Positions 1 through 8,807 of a DNA stretch of 41,853 bases are shown here, in pieces. The position numbers and the translations under genes were made by a program. Under the pieces are notes generated by a model that was not told the DNA's origin, ran no database searches, and worked only from the letters and a program-made list of their open reading frames with translations. The stretch is from NCBI GenBank assembly GCA_005116945.1, contig SWDH01000040.1, positions 28,394 through 70,246 on the forward strand, read 5' to 3'. Source of the stretch: Nitrospira sp. (GTDB lineage: Bacteria; Nitrospirota; Nitrospiria; Nitrospirales; Nitrospiraceae). Positions within the stretch are counted from its first letter, which is position 1. Each line of letters opens with the position of its first letter.

Positions 1-781
1 CGGTCCGGCCAAACACGGGTAACGGATGGCCCATCGGCTTGGGCACATCCAAACCCGCCAGGCCTTTTTCTCCGCCAACGAATCGATCGAAGGTTTTTTT
101 GAGGCTCGCCGGTTTGCTCTGAAACTCCCCCACACCGACCGACAACCGCCCCTGCTTGGGAAAGATCCAGGCATATCCCTTCGAGCAGATGCCGATATCG
201 ATCACGGCTTTGCCCATGGCCGAATACTGTGGCCCCGGTCCAAGTTCGATCTCGCTCTCTAACGTCGGTATACAGCGTTGCCGCCGGTCGGGGAAGAGTT
301 GCCGCGCGACCTGGCTGTTCGCGCCGTCGGCGCCAATCAAAACCTTTGCATGATAGCACCCGCGATCGGTGGTCACCTCGACACCCTCCGGCACATGACG
401 AAGTGACTGCGGGTGCTCCCCTTCGTGAATTTCCGTACCAGCGAGCCGGGCCTGTTCAACCAGGTAATGATCGAACCGATCGCGCATGACCATATAGGCG
501 ATTGGACTGGGCGATTCGATCGTGACGGATTCCTCACCACGGTACAAAAACTGAAATCCAAAGATGGTGTCTTCGACCACGGACTTGAACCCTGGATCAA
601 GAAGTTGCTCGATCCGGACCGACAACCCGCCGCCGCAGACTTTGTAGCGAGGATGGACGTCTTTCTCAAGGGCGAGAACCGACAGGCCGGCACGGCTCAG
701 CTCATAGGCAGCGACGGCCCCGGCCGGCCCCATGCCAACCACAAGCGCGTCGTATACTTTCACATCTGGCAACGTGGGCAT
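1..781 (-). CDS. FAD-dependent oxidoreductase, geranylgeranyl reductase family (3' end cut by window edge)
   Basis: This frame stays open from an ATG at 779-781 to the left window edge, giving about 260 codons without a stop. The N-terminus carries a Rossmann FAD-binding motif (ALVVGMGPAGAVAAYELSR), then an acidic residue in LALEKD and the KVCGGGLS segment typical of the geranylgeranyl reductase / FixC-like flavoprotein family. A second nucleotide-contact motif, VLIGADGANSQVAR, lies near residue 155. Family members reduce isoprenoid double bonds or act as generic FAD/NAD(P) oxidoreductases, so the substrate cannot be told here. Family length is around 380-420 residues, so roughly a third is missing. 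No strong ribosome-binding site precedes the ATG. A GTG six codons in is possible, but it would cut very close to the FAD motif. It reads in the same direction as ccdA, after a hairpin-bearing gap. Confidence 0.8.
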   Translation of the reverse strand, partial: MPTLPDVKVYDALVVGMGPAGAVAAYELSRAGLSVLALEKDVHPRYKVCGGGLSVRIEQLLDPGFKSVVEDTIFGFQFLYRGEESVTIESPSPIAYMVMRDRFDHYLVEQARLAGTEIHEGEHPQSLRHVPEGVEVTTDRGCYHAKVLIGADGANSQVARQLFPDRRQRCIPTLESEIELGPGPQYSAMGKAVIDIGICSKGYAWIFPKQGRLSVGVGEFQSKPASLKKTFDRFVGGEKGLAGLDVPKPMGHPLPVFGRT

Positions 782-796
782 GGTGAAAAAGAGTCT

Positions 797-892
797 AGTG
801 CTGACTGTACGCTCTGAGTGCTGAGACTTGGGTGAAGATCGCTGATGCACGGATCTTGAGAAGAAAGTTTCTTCGACTCAGCACTCAGCACT
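797..892. repeat. Intergenic hairpin built of CTGAGTGCTGAG words
   Basis: CTGAGTGCTGAG (814-825) is exactly complementary to CTCAGCACTCAG (877-888). Flanking sequence repeats the same GTGCTGA words on the left (798-804) and AGCAC on the right. It lies between the flavoprotein gene and ccdA. Related words recur at 21.8, 28.8, 30.7 and 38.6 kb in this window. Confidence 0.6.
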
Positions 893-919
893 TCCTACTT
901 TGGCAGTCTGACCTTCTAG

Positions 920-1666
920 TCACTGCCCAAGATACCAGCCAATACCAGCCCGCTCCAGAAAACCGGTAATCATCGTAAGGCTGTTGGCGTAGATCATGAC
1001 GCCCACGACAATGAGCATCACTCCGCTCACAGTCGACACGCCCCACAAATACAGACGCGCCTGTTTGAAATACGCAAGGAACCGATCCACCCCCAGGGCC
1101 GTGAGAAACAACGGCACACCCAGCCCCAACGAATAGCTCGTCAGTAGCAGCACCCCGTTCAGCATCGACTCGGTCGTACTGGCATAGAGCAAAATGGTCC
1201 CGAGGACCGGGCCGACGCAGGGTGTCCATCCGGCGGCAAACGCCACCCCGATCAAGAACGATCCCACGTACCCGGCCGGCCGACTTCTGAATTGAAACCG
1301 GTGCTCCATTTTCAGAAAACTGATATTTAAAATCCCCAACAAATACAGGCCGAAGACGACGATCACAATCCCGCCGATTCGTCGAACGACATCTTGATAG
1401 GTCACCAGCACCTGACCGATGAAGCTAGCCGACGCGCCAAACGAGATAAATACCGCCGAAAACCCTCCGATGAACAACAACGCGTTGACGACAATGGTTT
1501 TCTTCAACTTCGAGCGCACCGTTGAATCGGTGAGTTGTTCGATGGACAGCCCTGTGACATATGAAATGTAAGAAGGGACCAGCGGGAGCACGCAGGGAGA
1601 GACGAACGACAGCAATCCAGCCGAAAAAGCCGCCACGAGCGAGATATTCGTGATCGATTGCGACAA
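920..1666 (-). CDS. ccdA: CcdA-type thiol:disulfide interchange membrane protein
   Basis: This is a polytopic membrane protein of about 248 residues that moves reducing power from cytoplasmic thioredoxin to periplasmic acceptors, used in cytochrome c maturation. The two redox-active cysteines of the CcdA/DsbD core are visible: SFVSPCVLPLVPSY near the N-terminus and AGWTPCVGPVLG in the middle. About six hydrophobic segments are present. The frame is open upstream to 1732. I prefer the TTG at 1664-1666, because it places the first helix directly at the start (reading as SQSITNISLVAAFSAG) and has AGGAG about 11 bases upstream, whereas the longer version adds an uncharacteristic polar leader. A TlpA-like thioredoxin lies just upstream in the same direction. 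That fits a shared job in periplasmic disulfide reduction. Confidence 0.85.
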   Translation of the reverse strand: MSQSITNISLVAAFSAGLLSFVSPCVLPLVPSYISYVTGLSIEQLTDSTVRSKLKKTIVVNALLFIGGFSAVFISFGASASFIGQVLVTYQDVVRRIGGIVIVVFGLYLLGILNISFLKMEHRFQFRSRPAGYVGSFLIGVAFAAGWTPCVGPVLGTILLYASTTESMLNGVLLLTSYSLGLGVPLFLTALGVDRFLAYFKQARLYLWGVSTVSGVMLIVVGVMIYANSLTMITGFLERAGIGWYLGQ

Positions 1667-1759
1667 TGTCGGACAGGCTCCTATCAGGCTTCGAGAAAAC
1701 TCAGTCGGTACACCAGGACTTCCCTGACCCACAGGACGGAAACAGTAAGTAACGAGTTC

Positions 1760-2019
1760 GCAGGATGCTCAAAATGTCCAGACTTCTCACCCGCCCAAAC
1801 CCCGGCTGTTATTTCACCCTCCCGCCCTGAGTCTGCCAAGACAGACTCTGTGCCCCGGGACGCGCCCTTTCACCGGCAAGGCCGCAGCCAACTACCGCTT
1901 ACCAAGGGGTGGCTAGGATGATCCCAACTGCGCGCGTCCAACGAGGGCATTCTCATGCCGCGCGTTGCGCGAGCAAGGGGATCGTCCTAGCTACCCCGCT
2001 CCCTTTTTCATCATCCTGC
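1760..2019. repeat. Composite repeat with GCAGGATG-type inverted ends (copy 1), enclosing a palindromic element
   Basis: The left end reads GCAGGATGCTCAAAATG (1760-1776). The right end reads CTTTTTCATCATCCTGC (2003-2019) on the plus strand, an imperfect inverted repeat of the left. The right end abuts the TAG stop of the TlpA-like gene. The interior holds a small hairpin (GAGTCTG/CAGACTC, 1829-1848), a CAAGGCCGCAG word and the long palindrome at 1906-1997. Related copies are at 12498-12665, 14627-14754 and 41476-41652. Confidence 0.65.
1906..1997 (-). repeat. Palindromic element, family P, copy 1
   Basis: The outer arms GGGGTGGCTAGGATGATCCC (1906-1925) and GGGGATCGTCCTAGCTACCC (1977-1996) are almost fully complementary. 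On the minus strand the core reads TTGCTCGCGCAACGCGCGGC and then CTCGTTGGACGCGCGCAGTT, the same core as copies at 5651 and 12519. It lies downstream of the TlpA-like gene. Confidence 0.75.
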
Positions 2020-2555
2020 TACGACTTCATCAACATCTGCACGAGCTGCTGCGCCTCAATCGCTCCCCAGTCACGTGCGCCAAAGATCTGATGGCGGATG
2101 ACCCCTTGCCGGTCCACCATGAAGGTCATCGGCAGACTCCGAGCGCCGTAGATCAATCCCACGCGATAGTCGGCATCATGAAGGATGGGGAAGGTTAAAT
2201 GATTCTCTTGTTGAAACGGCCTCGTCACCGTCATACCCTGTGCATCGGTGGATACCGCGAGAATTTCAAAGTCCTTCCGCGAAAATGCCTGGTAGAGCGC
2301 TTCCATCGCCGGCATTTCTACCCGGCAGGGGCCACACCAGGTCGCCCAAAAATTCACCATCACCACTTTGCCCCGCAAGTCCGAGAGTGCCACAAGACGT
2401 CCCTGCATATCTAGGAGCTGAAAGTCCGGCGCCGGCTCACCCAGCTTCACCGCATGGCGCCCGGCGACAGGGAACATGTCCTGTGCTGACGCGCCACCGA
2501 AGGCCACCAACGAGGTCATCACGCAGAACATCATTGCCGCAATCCAGAGACTCAT
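2019..2555 (-). CDS. TlpA/ResA-like periplasmic thioredoxin
   Basis: A 178-residue thioredoxin-fold protein. An N-terminal signal peptide (residues 1-24, hydrophobic, ending in ASA-Q) is followed by LGEPAPDFQLLDMQGRLVAL and the active site NFWATWCGPCRVEMP, a CxxC centre in the TlpA/ResA context. The cis-proline region is present as ARSLPMTFMVD. It probably reduces periplasmic disulfides such as apocytochrome c and receives electrons from the CcdA encoded next. The frame is open to 2702, but the start at 2555 is favoured because it gives a clean signal peptide. It also overlaps by ATGA the stop of a short leader ORF with a strong ribosome-binding site. The upstream 49 codons add a second hydrophobic stretch that looks out of place. 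Confidence 0.85.
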   Translation of the reverse strand: MSLWIAAMMFCVMTSLVAFGGASAQDMFPVAGRHAVKLGEPAPDFQLLDMQGRLVALSDLRGKVVMVNFWATWCGPCRVEMPAMEALYQAFSRKDFEILAVSTDAQGMTVTRPFQQENHLTFPILHDADYRVGLIYGARSLPMTFMVDRQGVIRHQIFGARDWGAIEAQQLVQMLMKS

Positions 2556-2596
2556 CGTCCGCTTTTCACCCCGCTCAACATCCACTGTTGAGTCAT
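2552..2596 (-). CDS. Possible 14-codon leader ORF coupled to the TlpA-like gene
   Basis: The ORF reads MTQQWMLSGVKSGR and then TGA. GGAG lies eight bases before its ATG, a better ribosome-binding site than the downstream gene has. Its stop codon overlaps the start of the TlpA-like gene as ATGA, the usual arrangement for translational coupling. The frame stays open further upstream (AVGANFAFGGFGENF) back to a TAG. It could be the end of a frameshifted small membrane protein beginning MRYIKVGLPLFLALSTLAL at 2699. Confidence 0.35.
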   Translation of the reverse strand: MTQQWMLSGVKSGR

Positions 2597-2808
2597 AAAG
2601 TTTTCTCCGAAGCCACCGAACGCAAAGTTGGCCCCCACCGCCCAGAGCTAGGGTACTGAGGGCCAGAAATAAGGGAAGCCCGACCTTGATGTAACGCATC
2701 AAACGAGGCGAGAGCCGAAGAGAATGGAGTCATCTTACAAGTGCCGGAAAATGGGTGTCAAGCAAGCCGAGACTTCAGCCTCCGGGCAGTCCCCTCCCTT
2801 CGAAGGAA

Positions 2809-2838
2809 TAGACAATCGATGACGCATTCAGATACTAT
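2809..2838 (+). promoter_or_regulatory. Candidate sigma-70 promoter for metK
   Basis: TAGACA (2809-2814) and TACTAT (2833-2838) are separated by 18 bases, about 55 bases before the metK start. Both boxes are imperfect. I see no recognisable SAM riboswitch in the leader. Confidence 0.3.
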
Positions 2839-2893
2839 CACGCGGATTTAATATTTCGTCCTACTTACCGATCACCTCAACCCAGAGGGGCTA

Positions 2894-4042
2894 ATGAGAC
2901 ACAACTACCTGTTCACGTCAGAGTCCGTGACGGAAGGACATCCGGACAAAATCGCCGATCAGATCTCCGACGGAATCCTCGATGCCATCATTGCCCAAGA
3001 CAAATATGCCCGGGTGGCCTGCGAAACGATTCTGACCACCGGAATCGCCTTTGTGGCCGGGGAAATCTCCACCAAGGCCTACGTCGAAATTCCCGATATC
3101 ATTCGCGAGGTCATCAAGGATGTCGGTTACTGCGATGCCGCCTGGGGGTTCGATTACCATACCTGTTCAGTCCTCACCGCCATTCACCAGCAATCGGGCG
3201 ATATCTCGATGGGCGTGGATTCCGGCGGCGCTGGCGATCAGGGACTCATGTTCGGCTACGCCACCAACGAAACGACCGAACTGATGCCGATGCCGATCGT
3301 CCTCGCCCACCGGCTCACCAAGCGGCTGGCTGAGGTCCGAAAAAAGAACATCCTGCCTTGGGTGCGTCCCGATGGAAAATCCCAAGTGACCGTGGAGTAC
3401 CGGAACGGAAAACCGGTGCGAATCGACACCATCGTCGTCTCGACGCAGCATAGCCCCGACGTGACAAACAAGCAGATCGAACGCGACATCATGGAGAAGG
3501 TGATCAGACCCATGATGCCGAAAGGACTCTACGATCCGACGAGCGTGAAGCACCACATCAATCCCACCGGCCGCTTCGTGGTCGGCGGTCCGATGGGCGA
3601 CACCGGACTCACAGGCCGCAAAATCATTGTCGACACCTATGGCGGGCACGGCAGCCATGGAGGCGGCGCCTTCTCCGGCAAGGATCCAACCAAGGTTGAC
3701 CGGTCGGCCTCGTACATGGCCCGTCACATTGCCAAGAACATCGTCGCCGCCGGATTGGCTCAAAAGTGCGAAGTGCAGCTCGCCTATGCGATCGGGGTGG
3801 CCGATCCCGTCTCGGTGTTGGTCGACACGAAGGGGACGGAAAAGGTGGCGGTTGAGCATCTGGACAAACTCGTACGGACACACTTCCCCCTGACCCCGCG
3901 CGGCATCATTGATTACCTCAAGCTCCGCCGGCCGATCTTCAGAAAGACCGCATCCTATGGGCACTTCGGCAGGAACGAACCGGAGTTCACCTGGGAAAAG
4001 ACCGGCAAAGCCAAAATTTTGCGCAAAGACGCAGGTCTATAG
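2894..4042 (+). CDS. metK: S-adenosylmethionine synthetase
   Basis: The cytosolic enzyme makes S-adenosylmethionine from methionine and ATP. The 382-residue protein has the normal family length and signatures: [18 protein letters not shown] near the N-terminus (ATP and metal binding), the flexible-loop region [17 protein letters not shown], and the glycine-rich [20 protein letters not shown] with the following [21 protein letters not shown] precedes the ATG as ribosome-binding site. ahcY follows 93 bases later in the same direction, separated by an intrinsic terminator. The pair supplies SAM and removes the S-adenosylhomocysteine left after methyl transfer. Confidence 0.97.
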   Translation: MRHNYLFTSESVTEGHPDKIADQISDGILDAIIAQDKYARVACETILTTGIAFVAGEISTKAYVEIPDIIREVIKDVGYCDAAWGFDYHTCSVLTAIHQQSGDISMGVDSGGAGDQGLMFGYATNETTELMPMPIVLAHRLTKRLAEVRKKNILPWVRPDGKSQVTVEYRNGKPVRIDTIVVSTQHSPDVTNKQIERDIMEKVIRPMMPKGLYDPTSVKHHINPTGRFVVGGPMGDTGLTGRKIIVDTYGGHGSHGGGAFSGKDPTKVDRSASYMARHIAKNIVAAGLAQKCEVQLAYAIGVADPVSVLVDTKGTEKVAVEHLDKLVRTHFPLTPRGIIDYLKLRRPIFRKTASYGHFGRNEPEFTWEKTGKAKILRKDAGL

Positions 4043-4064
4043 TTTAGACCGGACCGATGACAGA

Positions 4065-5392
<1,328 letters not shown>

Positions 5393-5397
5393 GGAAC

Positions 5398-5490
5398 GGA
5401 GCAGCGCGGGGTGGTCCCTGTGCTCGCAGAACGCGCACGATAAAACAGTGCTCGTCCGATGCGCGCAAGTGGACCACCCCGCACCACTCC
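5398..5490 (+). repeat. Palindromic element, family P, copy 2
   Basis: A perfect 12-bp outer stem, GCGGGGTGGTCC (5406-5417) with GGACCACCCCGC (5471-5482), extends further with mismatches. The core reads TGCTCGCAGAACGCGCACGA, then TCGTCCGATGCGCGCAAGTG. It starts within ten bases of the ahcY stop. The core matches copies 4 and 6, while the arms are unique to this copy. Confidence 0.8.
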
Positions 5491-5516
5491 TTGCCAGACA
5501 ATGGAGGGGGAATAAC

Positions 5517-5550
5517 AAAAAGGCCACCGGAAGCGGTGGCCTTTTTGTTT
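5517..5550 (+). terminator. Strong intrinsic terminator after ahcY
   Basis: AAAAAGGCCACC (5517-5528) pairs with GGTGGCCTTTTT (5535-5546) around a six-base loop, with TTT following after one G. The A-tract and T-tract make it functional on both strands. Confidence 0.85.
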
Positions 5551-5650
5551 GAGGTCAAGACAACGGTATCGATACCTCATACACACAATCCCGCGGGTCC
5601 TGGCGCTGACCAGCCCGTCCGTCCTCGCACCCCGCCCGGTGTAGGAGGGG

Positions 5651-5747
5651 AAAGGGTAGCCCGTTAGTCTCCTTTGCTCGCGCAACGCGCGGCCCGAGAA
5701 GGCCCTCGTTGGACACGCGCAGTTGGAGACCAATCGGGCCACCCTTT
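5651..5747 (+). repeat. Palindromic element, family P, copy 3
   Basis: The arms AAAGGGTAGCCCG (5651-5663) and CGGGCCACCCTTT (5735-5747), with the inner GTCTCC/GGAGAC, form a long stem. The core TTGCTCGCGCAACGCGCGGC then CTCGTTGGACACGCGCAGTT matches copies 1 and 5. The arm sequence is different from every other copy yet self-complementary. Confidence 0.8.
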
Positions 5748-5842
5748 AAATTAACAGTATACCTGGAAGCTAAGCCGATCGGATGGCCAGGTCAGCGCCA
5801 CCCAGCAATTAAATCACATACCCAGTCTGTTCATGTGGAGTG

Positions 5843-5880
5843 AAGAAAGAAGGCTACCGGAAACGGCAGCCTTCTTTCTT
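5843..5880. terminator. Second strong hairpin terminator in the ahcY 3' tract
   Basis: AAGAAAGAAGGCTACCG (5843-5859) pairs with CGGCAGCCTTCTTTCTT (5864-5880) with one mismatch and a GAAA loop. The T-rich 3' arm suits termination of rightward transcription, and the complement suits leftward. Confidence 0.65.
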
Positions 5881-5923
5881 GCGATCAAGCACGAGTCTCT
5901 GACACTTCACCCATTAGGAGGAT

Positions 5924-6016
5924 GGAGCGGGACAGATGCTCCCCTTGCTCGCAGACCGCGCACGATCAGAATGTGTTCGGTCGATGCGCGCAGTAGGGGC
6001 ACCTGCGCCCCCCTCC
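5924..6016 (+). repeat. Palindromic element, family P, copy 4
   Basis: Outer arms GGAGCGGGACAGATGCTCCC and GGGGCACCTGCGCCCCCCTC pair imperfectly. The core TTGCTCGCAGACCGCGCACG then GGTCGATGCGCGCAGTAGGG belongs to the same subtype as copies 2 and 6. Confidence 0.7.
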
Positions 6017-6358
6017 ACTAAGTTAGAAGTTGTGAGGAAGATAAGGGGTAGGGAATCTTAATCTACCGCTGAGCGGTCATATTTCATTCTTCATTTGTGG
6101 AATTGCTTCGCGCCGCAGGTGCCGAGCATTGAACCTCGACCTGCGGTTTACGAATTTCAGATAGTCCTACCTCAGACAACCTAACCCCACAAGAAACCAC
6201 AAAGCAGGATGTCCCGACATGGGGCCTGATGGGGCTGGATTGTCCTGTCCTGGTAGTAACGTGGTAGCAGATGAGGACGACGGCCGCTGATTAAGAATCC
6301 GGTCGAAGATTTTCTTCAGAACACTGCAGACGAGCAACCATCAGCAGAAGGTGAGAAT
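6017..6358. other. Gene-free tract with a possible tRNA 3'-half (attachment-site) remnant
   Basis: No coding frame is convincing here. On the minus strand, 6154-6126 reads TTCGTAAACCGCAGGTCGAG followed by GTTCAATGC. This resembles a tRNA anticodon loop with CGT, the anticodon-stem 3' strand and a decayed T-arm. A full cloverleaf is not present. Such 3' halves are common relics of integrase attachment sites, but that is an inference. The accessory region starts immediately to the right. Confidence 0.3.
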
Positions 6359-7666
6359 TCATGGTACCCGACAGGAAAACCGGTGCGCACACTCTTGAGG
6401 TGGTATATCTCTCCCACATGCACATACCGGTAGGGGCGGCGAACTCCTCGTTTTGTCAATTTCTTCAATTCTCTCCTTTGACGAATGGATCACCACTCGG
6501 TCTCGGTTATCTTTCATGTGGTGCCCTTGCTTCGCGGCCTCCTGGGTCCAATATTGGGCCTGTTGTTTGTCTTTCTGAACGCCTTGCCCATCATGATACA
6601 GCGCGCCCAAAATCAGCTGGGCCTCCGGATGGCCTTTCTCGGCGGCCTGCTGGAAGAAGGGAGCGGCCTCTGCAAACTTCCACTGATAGTAAAACTCCAG
6701 CGCTTTCTGATATTCGGTCGTTCCGACTCTCTCAATATGCATCACATCCTTTGCCCCCGTGAATCCGGCGCTGCGTGCCTGGGCTCGCCACCTGCTGGCT
6801 TCTGCTTGATCGGGCATGACACCGAATCCCTTCGCGTACATATCAGCAAGGTTATCCATTGCGAGTGGAAATCCTTGATGGGCTGCCTCGAGGTACCATG
6901 CCACAGCCTGCTGAAAATCTTGCTTCACCCCTCGCCCGGCCACATACATCGTCCCTATATTGTTCTTGGCATTGGGCAACCCCTGACTTGCCGCTTTACG
7001 AAACAAAAGGAGGGCCTGATGGTCATCCTGTGGAACGCCGCGTCCTCTCAGATACATCCTCCCGAGCGTGTTTTGAGCCATCGCAATTCCAGCGTCTGAC
7101 AAGGGAAGTAACGTCCGGTAGGCCACATCGTAATTCCCCTTCTCGAAGGCAGACAGCCCTTCGTCCAAATCAACCGAAGGCGGAGCAGAAGTAACAGCCC
7201 CGGCACTGTCCTTGTATCGTTGTTCCCGTTCCGCCTGTTTTGCTTGCTCTATACGCTGTTGAAGTTCTTTCTTGTAGCCTTGCTTCCTCTGCTCAGCTTG
7301 CCGCTTAGTCTCGGCCTTTTCTTCGGCCTGCTTCTTACTTACATAGATGGCATAGTCTTGAATGACCGGCCATAATCGTTTATCCATTTCAGCCTTGGCC
7401 GCCTTTGTTACCTCTGGCGGCTGTCCTCGCAATTTCATTTCTAACTCGTTATATGCTGCTACAAAAGGAGGATATTCTTTCGGCCATAGCAGGACTCCAG
7501 TTGCCTCGGCCTCTTTCGCCATCATTGTGTAAACATCGACCAATCGCTGAACCTCCTGGACAGGATCGGTCGGCTCGACGGCGATCGCCACGCCCATGCA
7601 TAACGTGATTCGGGCCAGCTGCATGAGCAACACAGTCAATATAGTCACGAGACGATGGTGCATCAT
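6359..7666 (-). CDS. Secreted Sel1-repeat (TPR-like) protein
   Basis: The 435-residue protein begins with a hydrophobic signal segment (about residues 5-30). A highly charged coiled-coil stretch follows (about 110-155, rich in K, E, Q and R). Then come Sel1-like repeats with the usual A-x-x-x-L-G-x-x-Y-x-x-G-x-G-V pattern: NTLGRMYLRGRGVPQD, NNIGTMYVAGRGVKQD, DNLADMYAKGFGVMPD and LILGALYHDGQGVQKD. Such repeats are protein-interaction scaffolds, so a specific function cannot be named. The last 45 or so residues are Cys- and Pro-rich and unlike a Sel1 domain. They may be read-through into foreign DNA after loss of the original stop. The ribosome-binding site is weak. Confidence 0.75.
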   Translation of the reverse strand: MMHHRLVTILTVLLMQLARITLCMGVAIAVEPTDPVQEVQRLVDVYTMMAKEAEATGVLLWPKEYPPFVAAYNELEMKLRGQPPEVTKAAKAEMDKRLWPVIQDYAIYVSKKQAEEKAETKRQAEQRKQGYKKELQQRIEQAKQAEREQRYKDSAGAVTSAPPSVDLDEGLSAFEKGNYDVAYRTLLPLSDAGIAMAQNTLGRMYLRGRGVPQDDHQALLLFRKAASQGLPNAKNNIGTMYVAGRGVKQDFQQAVAWYLEAAHQGFPLAMDNLADMYAKGFGVMPDQAEASRWRAQARSAGFTGAKDVMHIERVGTTEYQKALEFYYQWKFAEAAPFFQQAAEKGHPEAQLILGALYHDGQGVQKDKQQAQYWTQEAAKQGHHMKDNRDRVVIHSSKERIEEIDKTRSSPPLPVCACGRDIPPQECAHRFSCRVP

Positions 7667-7856
7667 TTCCGCGAGAATCAGTGGTGGTAATGGGTCCTAG
7701 GGACAGTATAGCAGGCAAATGTGGGGGACCACTTGAGCACAGAAAAGGCTGAAGCAACCTCACCACATGGTTCCCAGACGTTTCCCGCACTACGGTGGAT
7801 CCTGAGGATGATTTCTAAGTCCGAGGAGAATACGGGGAATTTCTAAGTTTCCTGTT

Positions 7857-7890
7857 GAGGGAATATAAGGGGTCGGGAGTCTTTGTTGCC
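7857..7890 (+). repeat. Direct repeat R, copy 1
   Basis: The sequence contains GAATATAAGGGGTCGGGAGT followed by CTTTGTTG. It recurs in the same orientation at 8439-8466 and 8622-8649, bracketing the IS30 fragment and the mini-element. Confidence 0.75.
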
Positions 7891-7902
7891 GATCTAAGCC
7901 GC

Positions 7903-8437
7903 GAATTCAAATCCGAAGTGCACCACCAAGGCGTGCGCGGAGCACTTCCATCGGCGTCCGATACGCGAGGCATTTACGCGGTCTATTATTGAGGGCACGG
8001 ACTACTTTGGCAAGCTGCGAGGCCCGGACACCAGAGAAATTGGTGGGGTTCGGGAAATAGTCGCGCAGCAACCCGTTGGTGTTCTCATTGGTGCCGCGCT
8101 CCCATGCGGCATAGGGAAAAGCAAAGTAGACTCGACGCCCCAGGGTTGCTTGGAGGATAGGGAACGCCGTCCACTCACTCCCATTATCGACCGTGAGCGT
8201 CTTGCGCAGCAGCGGTGGGAGGGCACGGAACACGCGGCGGGTCGCCTGGTTCACGGCGGCGGCCGTCCGTCGAGGGACTGTCGCGGCGAGCAGGAAGCGA
8301 CTCTTCCGTTCGACGTGCGTCGCGATGGCCGCCGAGTGGCCCCGTCCGACCAGGGTATCCCCTTCCCAATCTCCGAACCGTCCGCGACGGGCCACAACCG
8401 CGGGGCGTTGAGTCACGCTGACGCGGCCTTTGAGCCG
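7903..8437 (-). pseudogene. IS30-family transposase, N-terminally truncated, with right inverted end
   Basis: This is the C-terminal half of an IS30-type DDE transposase (rve core). The catalytic triad is visible: the first Asp in RGRFGDWEGDTLVG, the second in TLTVDNGSEW, and the Glu in WERGTNENTNGLLRDYF. The complete frame runs 7907-8416 from a GTG, but family-like sequence (RLKGRVSV) continues a few codons upstream before breaking off at direct repeat copy 2. The helix-turn-helix DNA-binding half is missing; full-length proteins are about 320-350 residues. The 3' end overlaps an IS30-type terminal repeat (AAGTGCACCACC, 7916-7927). It is probably inactive. Confidence 0.85.
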
Positions 8438-8438
8438 A

Positions 8439-8466
8439 GAGGGGATATAAGGGGTCGGGAGTCTTT
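8439..8466 (+). repeat. Direct repeat R, copy 2
   Basis: GGGATATAAGGGGTCGGGAG plus TCTTT. It sits exactly where homology of the IS30 transposase breaks off. Confidence 0.75.
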
Positions 8467-8485
8467 CCTAGAGAATCATGAGGGT

Positions 8486-8586
8486 GAATTCTAATTACAA
8501 GTGCAACACCGGCAGCGACGAGGGGATTTGGGTGCCAGCCGAAGTCTTCGCTCGGGCTCCAGGTGTTGCACTTCAACCTTGAATTC
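8486..8586. mobile_element. 101-bp mini-element with IS30-like inverted ends
   Basis: GAATTC...AAGTGCAACACC (8486-8510) is mirrored by GGTGTTGCACTT...GAATTC (8562-8586). The ends are about 25 bp with a few mismatches. They resemble the end attached to the truncated IS30 transposase at 7903-7927 (GAATTC...AAGTGCACCACC). There is no coding capacity between them. It looks like a non-autonomous (MITE-like) derivative or a joined-ends remnant. Confidence 0.6.
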
Positions 8587-8621
8587 AAGGAGCGATTAAG
8601 GCTCACGACCGCTTTGCTTGT

Positions 8622-8649
8622 GAGGGAATATAAGGGGTGGGAGTCTTTG
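8622..8649 (+). repeat. Direct repeat R, copy 3
   Basis: GGGAATATAAGGGGTGGGAG plus TCTTTG. An inverted GGGGTGGGA complement (TCCCACCCC, 8687-8695) follows, which could form a hairpin with this copy. Confidence 0.7.
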
Positions 8650-8807
8650 TTTCTGCTCTTCACGTCCGCCTGCATGCAGATACATATTCCCACCCCTTTC
8701 CTTTTGCCGCAGGAATACTACCGTTTCGTTCGCGCCTTGGCCACAAGGGCCTTGAGTCCCGTCAATTCGAGTGTTTCAGAGAAATGGGGTCAGGCATGAG
8801 TATTGAC

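Noticed and set aside
413..817. Plus-strand frame of 134 codons over the first gene
   Set aside because: It is the shadow of the minus-strand FAD oxidoreductase, whose motifs (GMGPAGA, KVCGGGLS, GADGANSQ) are clear.
2703..2893. Possible SAM riboswitch upstream of metK
   Set aside because: I could not find the conserved helices or the k-turn of SAM-I, nor SAM-II patterns, in the leader.
3167..3964. Long antisense frame of 265 codons within metK
   Set aside because: It lies wholly inside an unmistakable metK and shows no family motif; GC-rich third positions produce such shadows.
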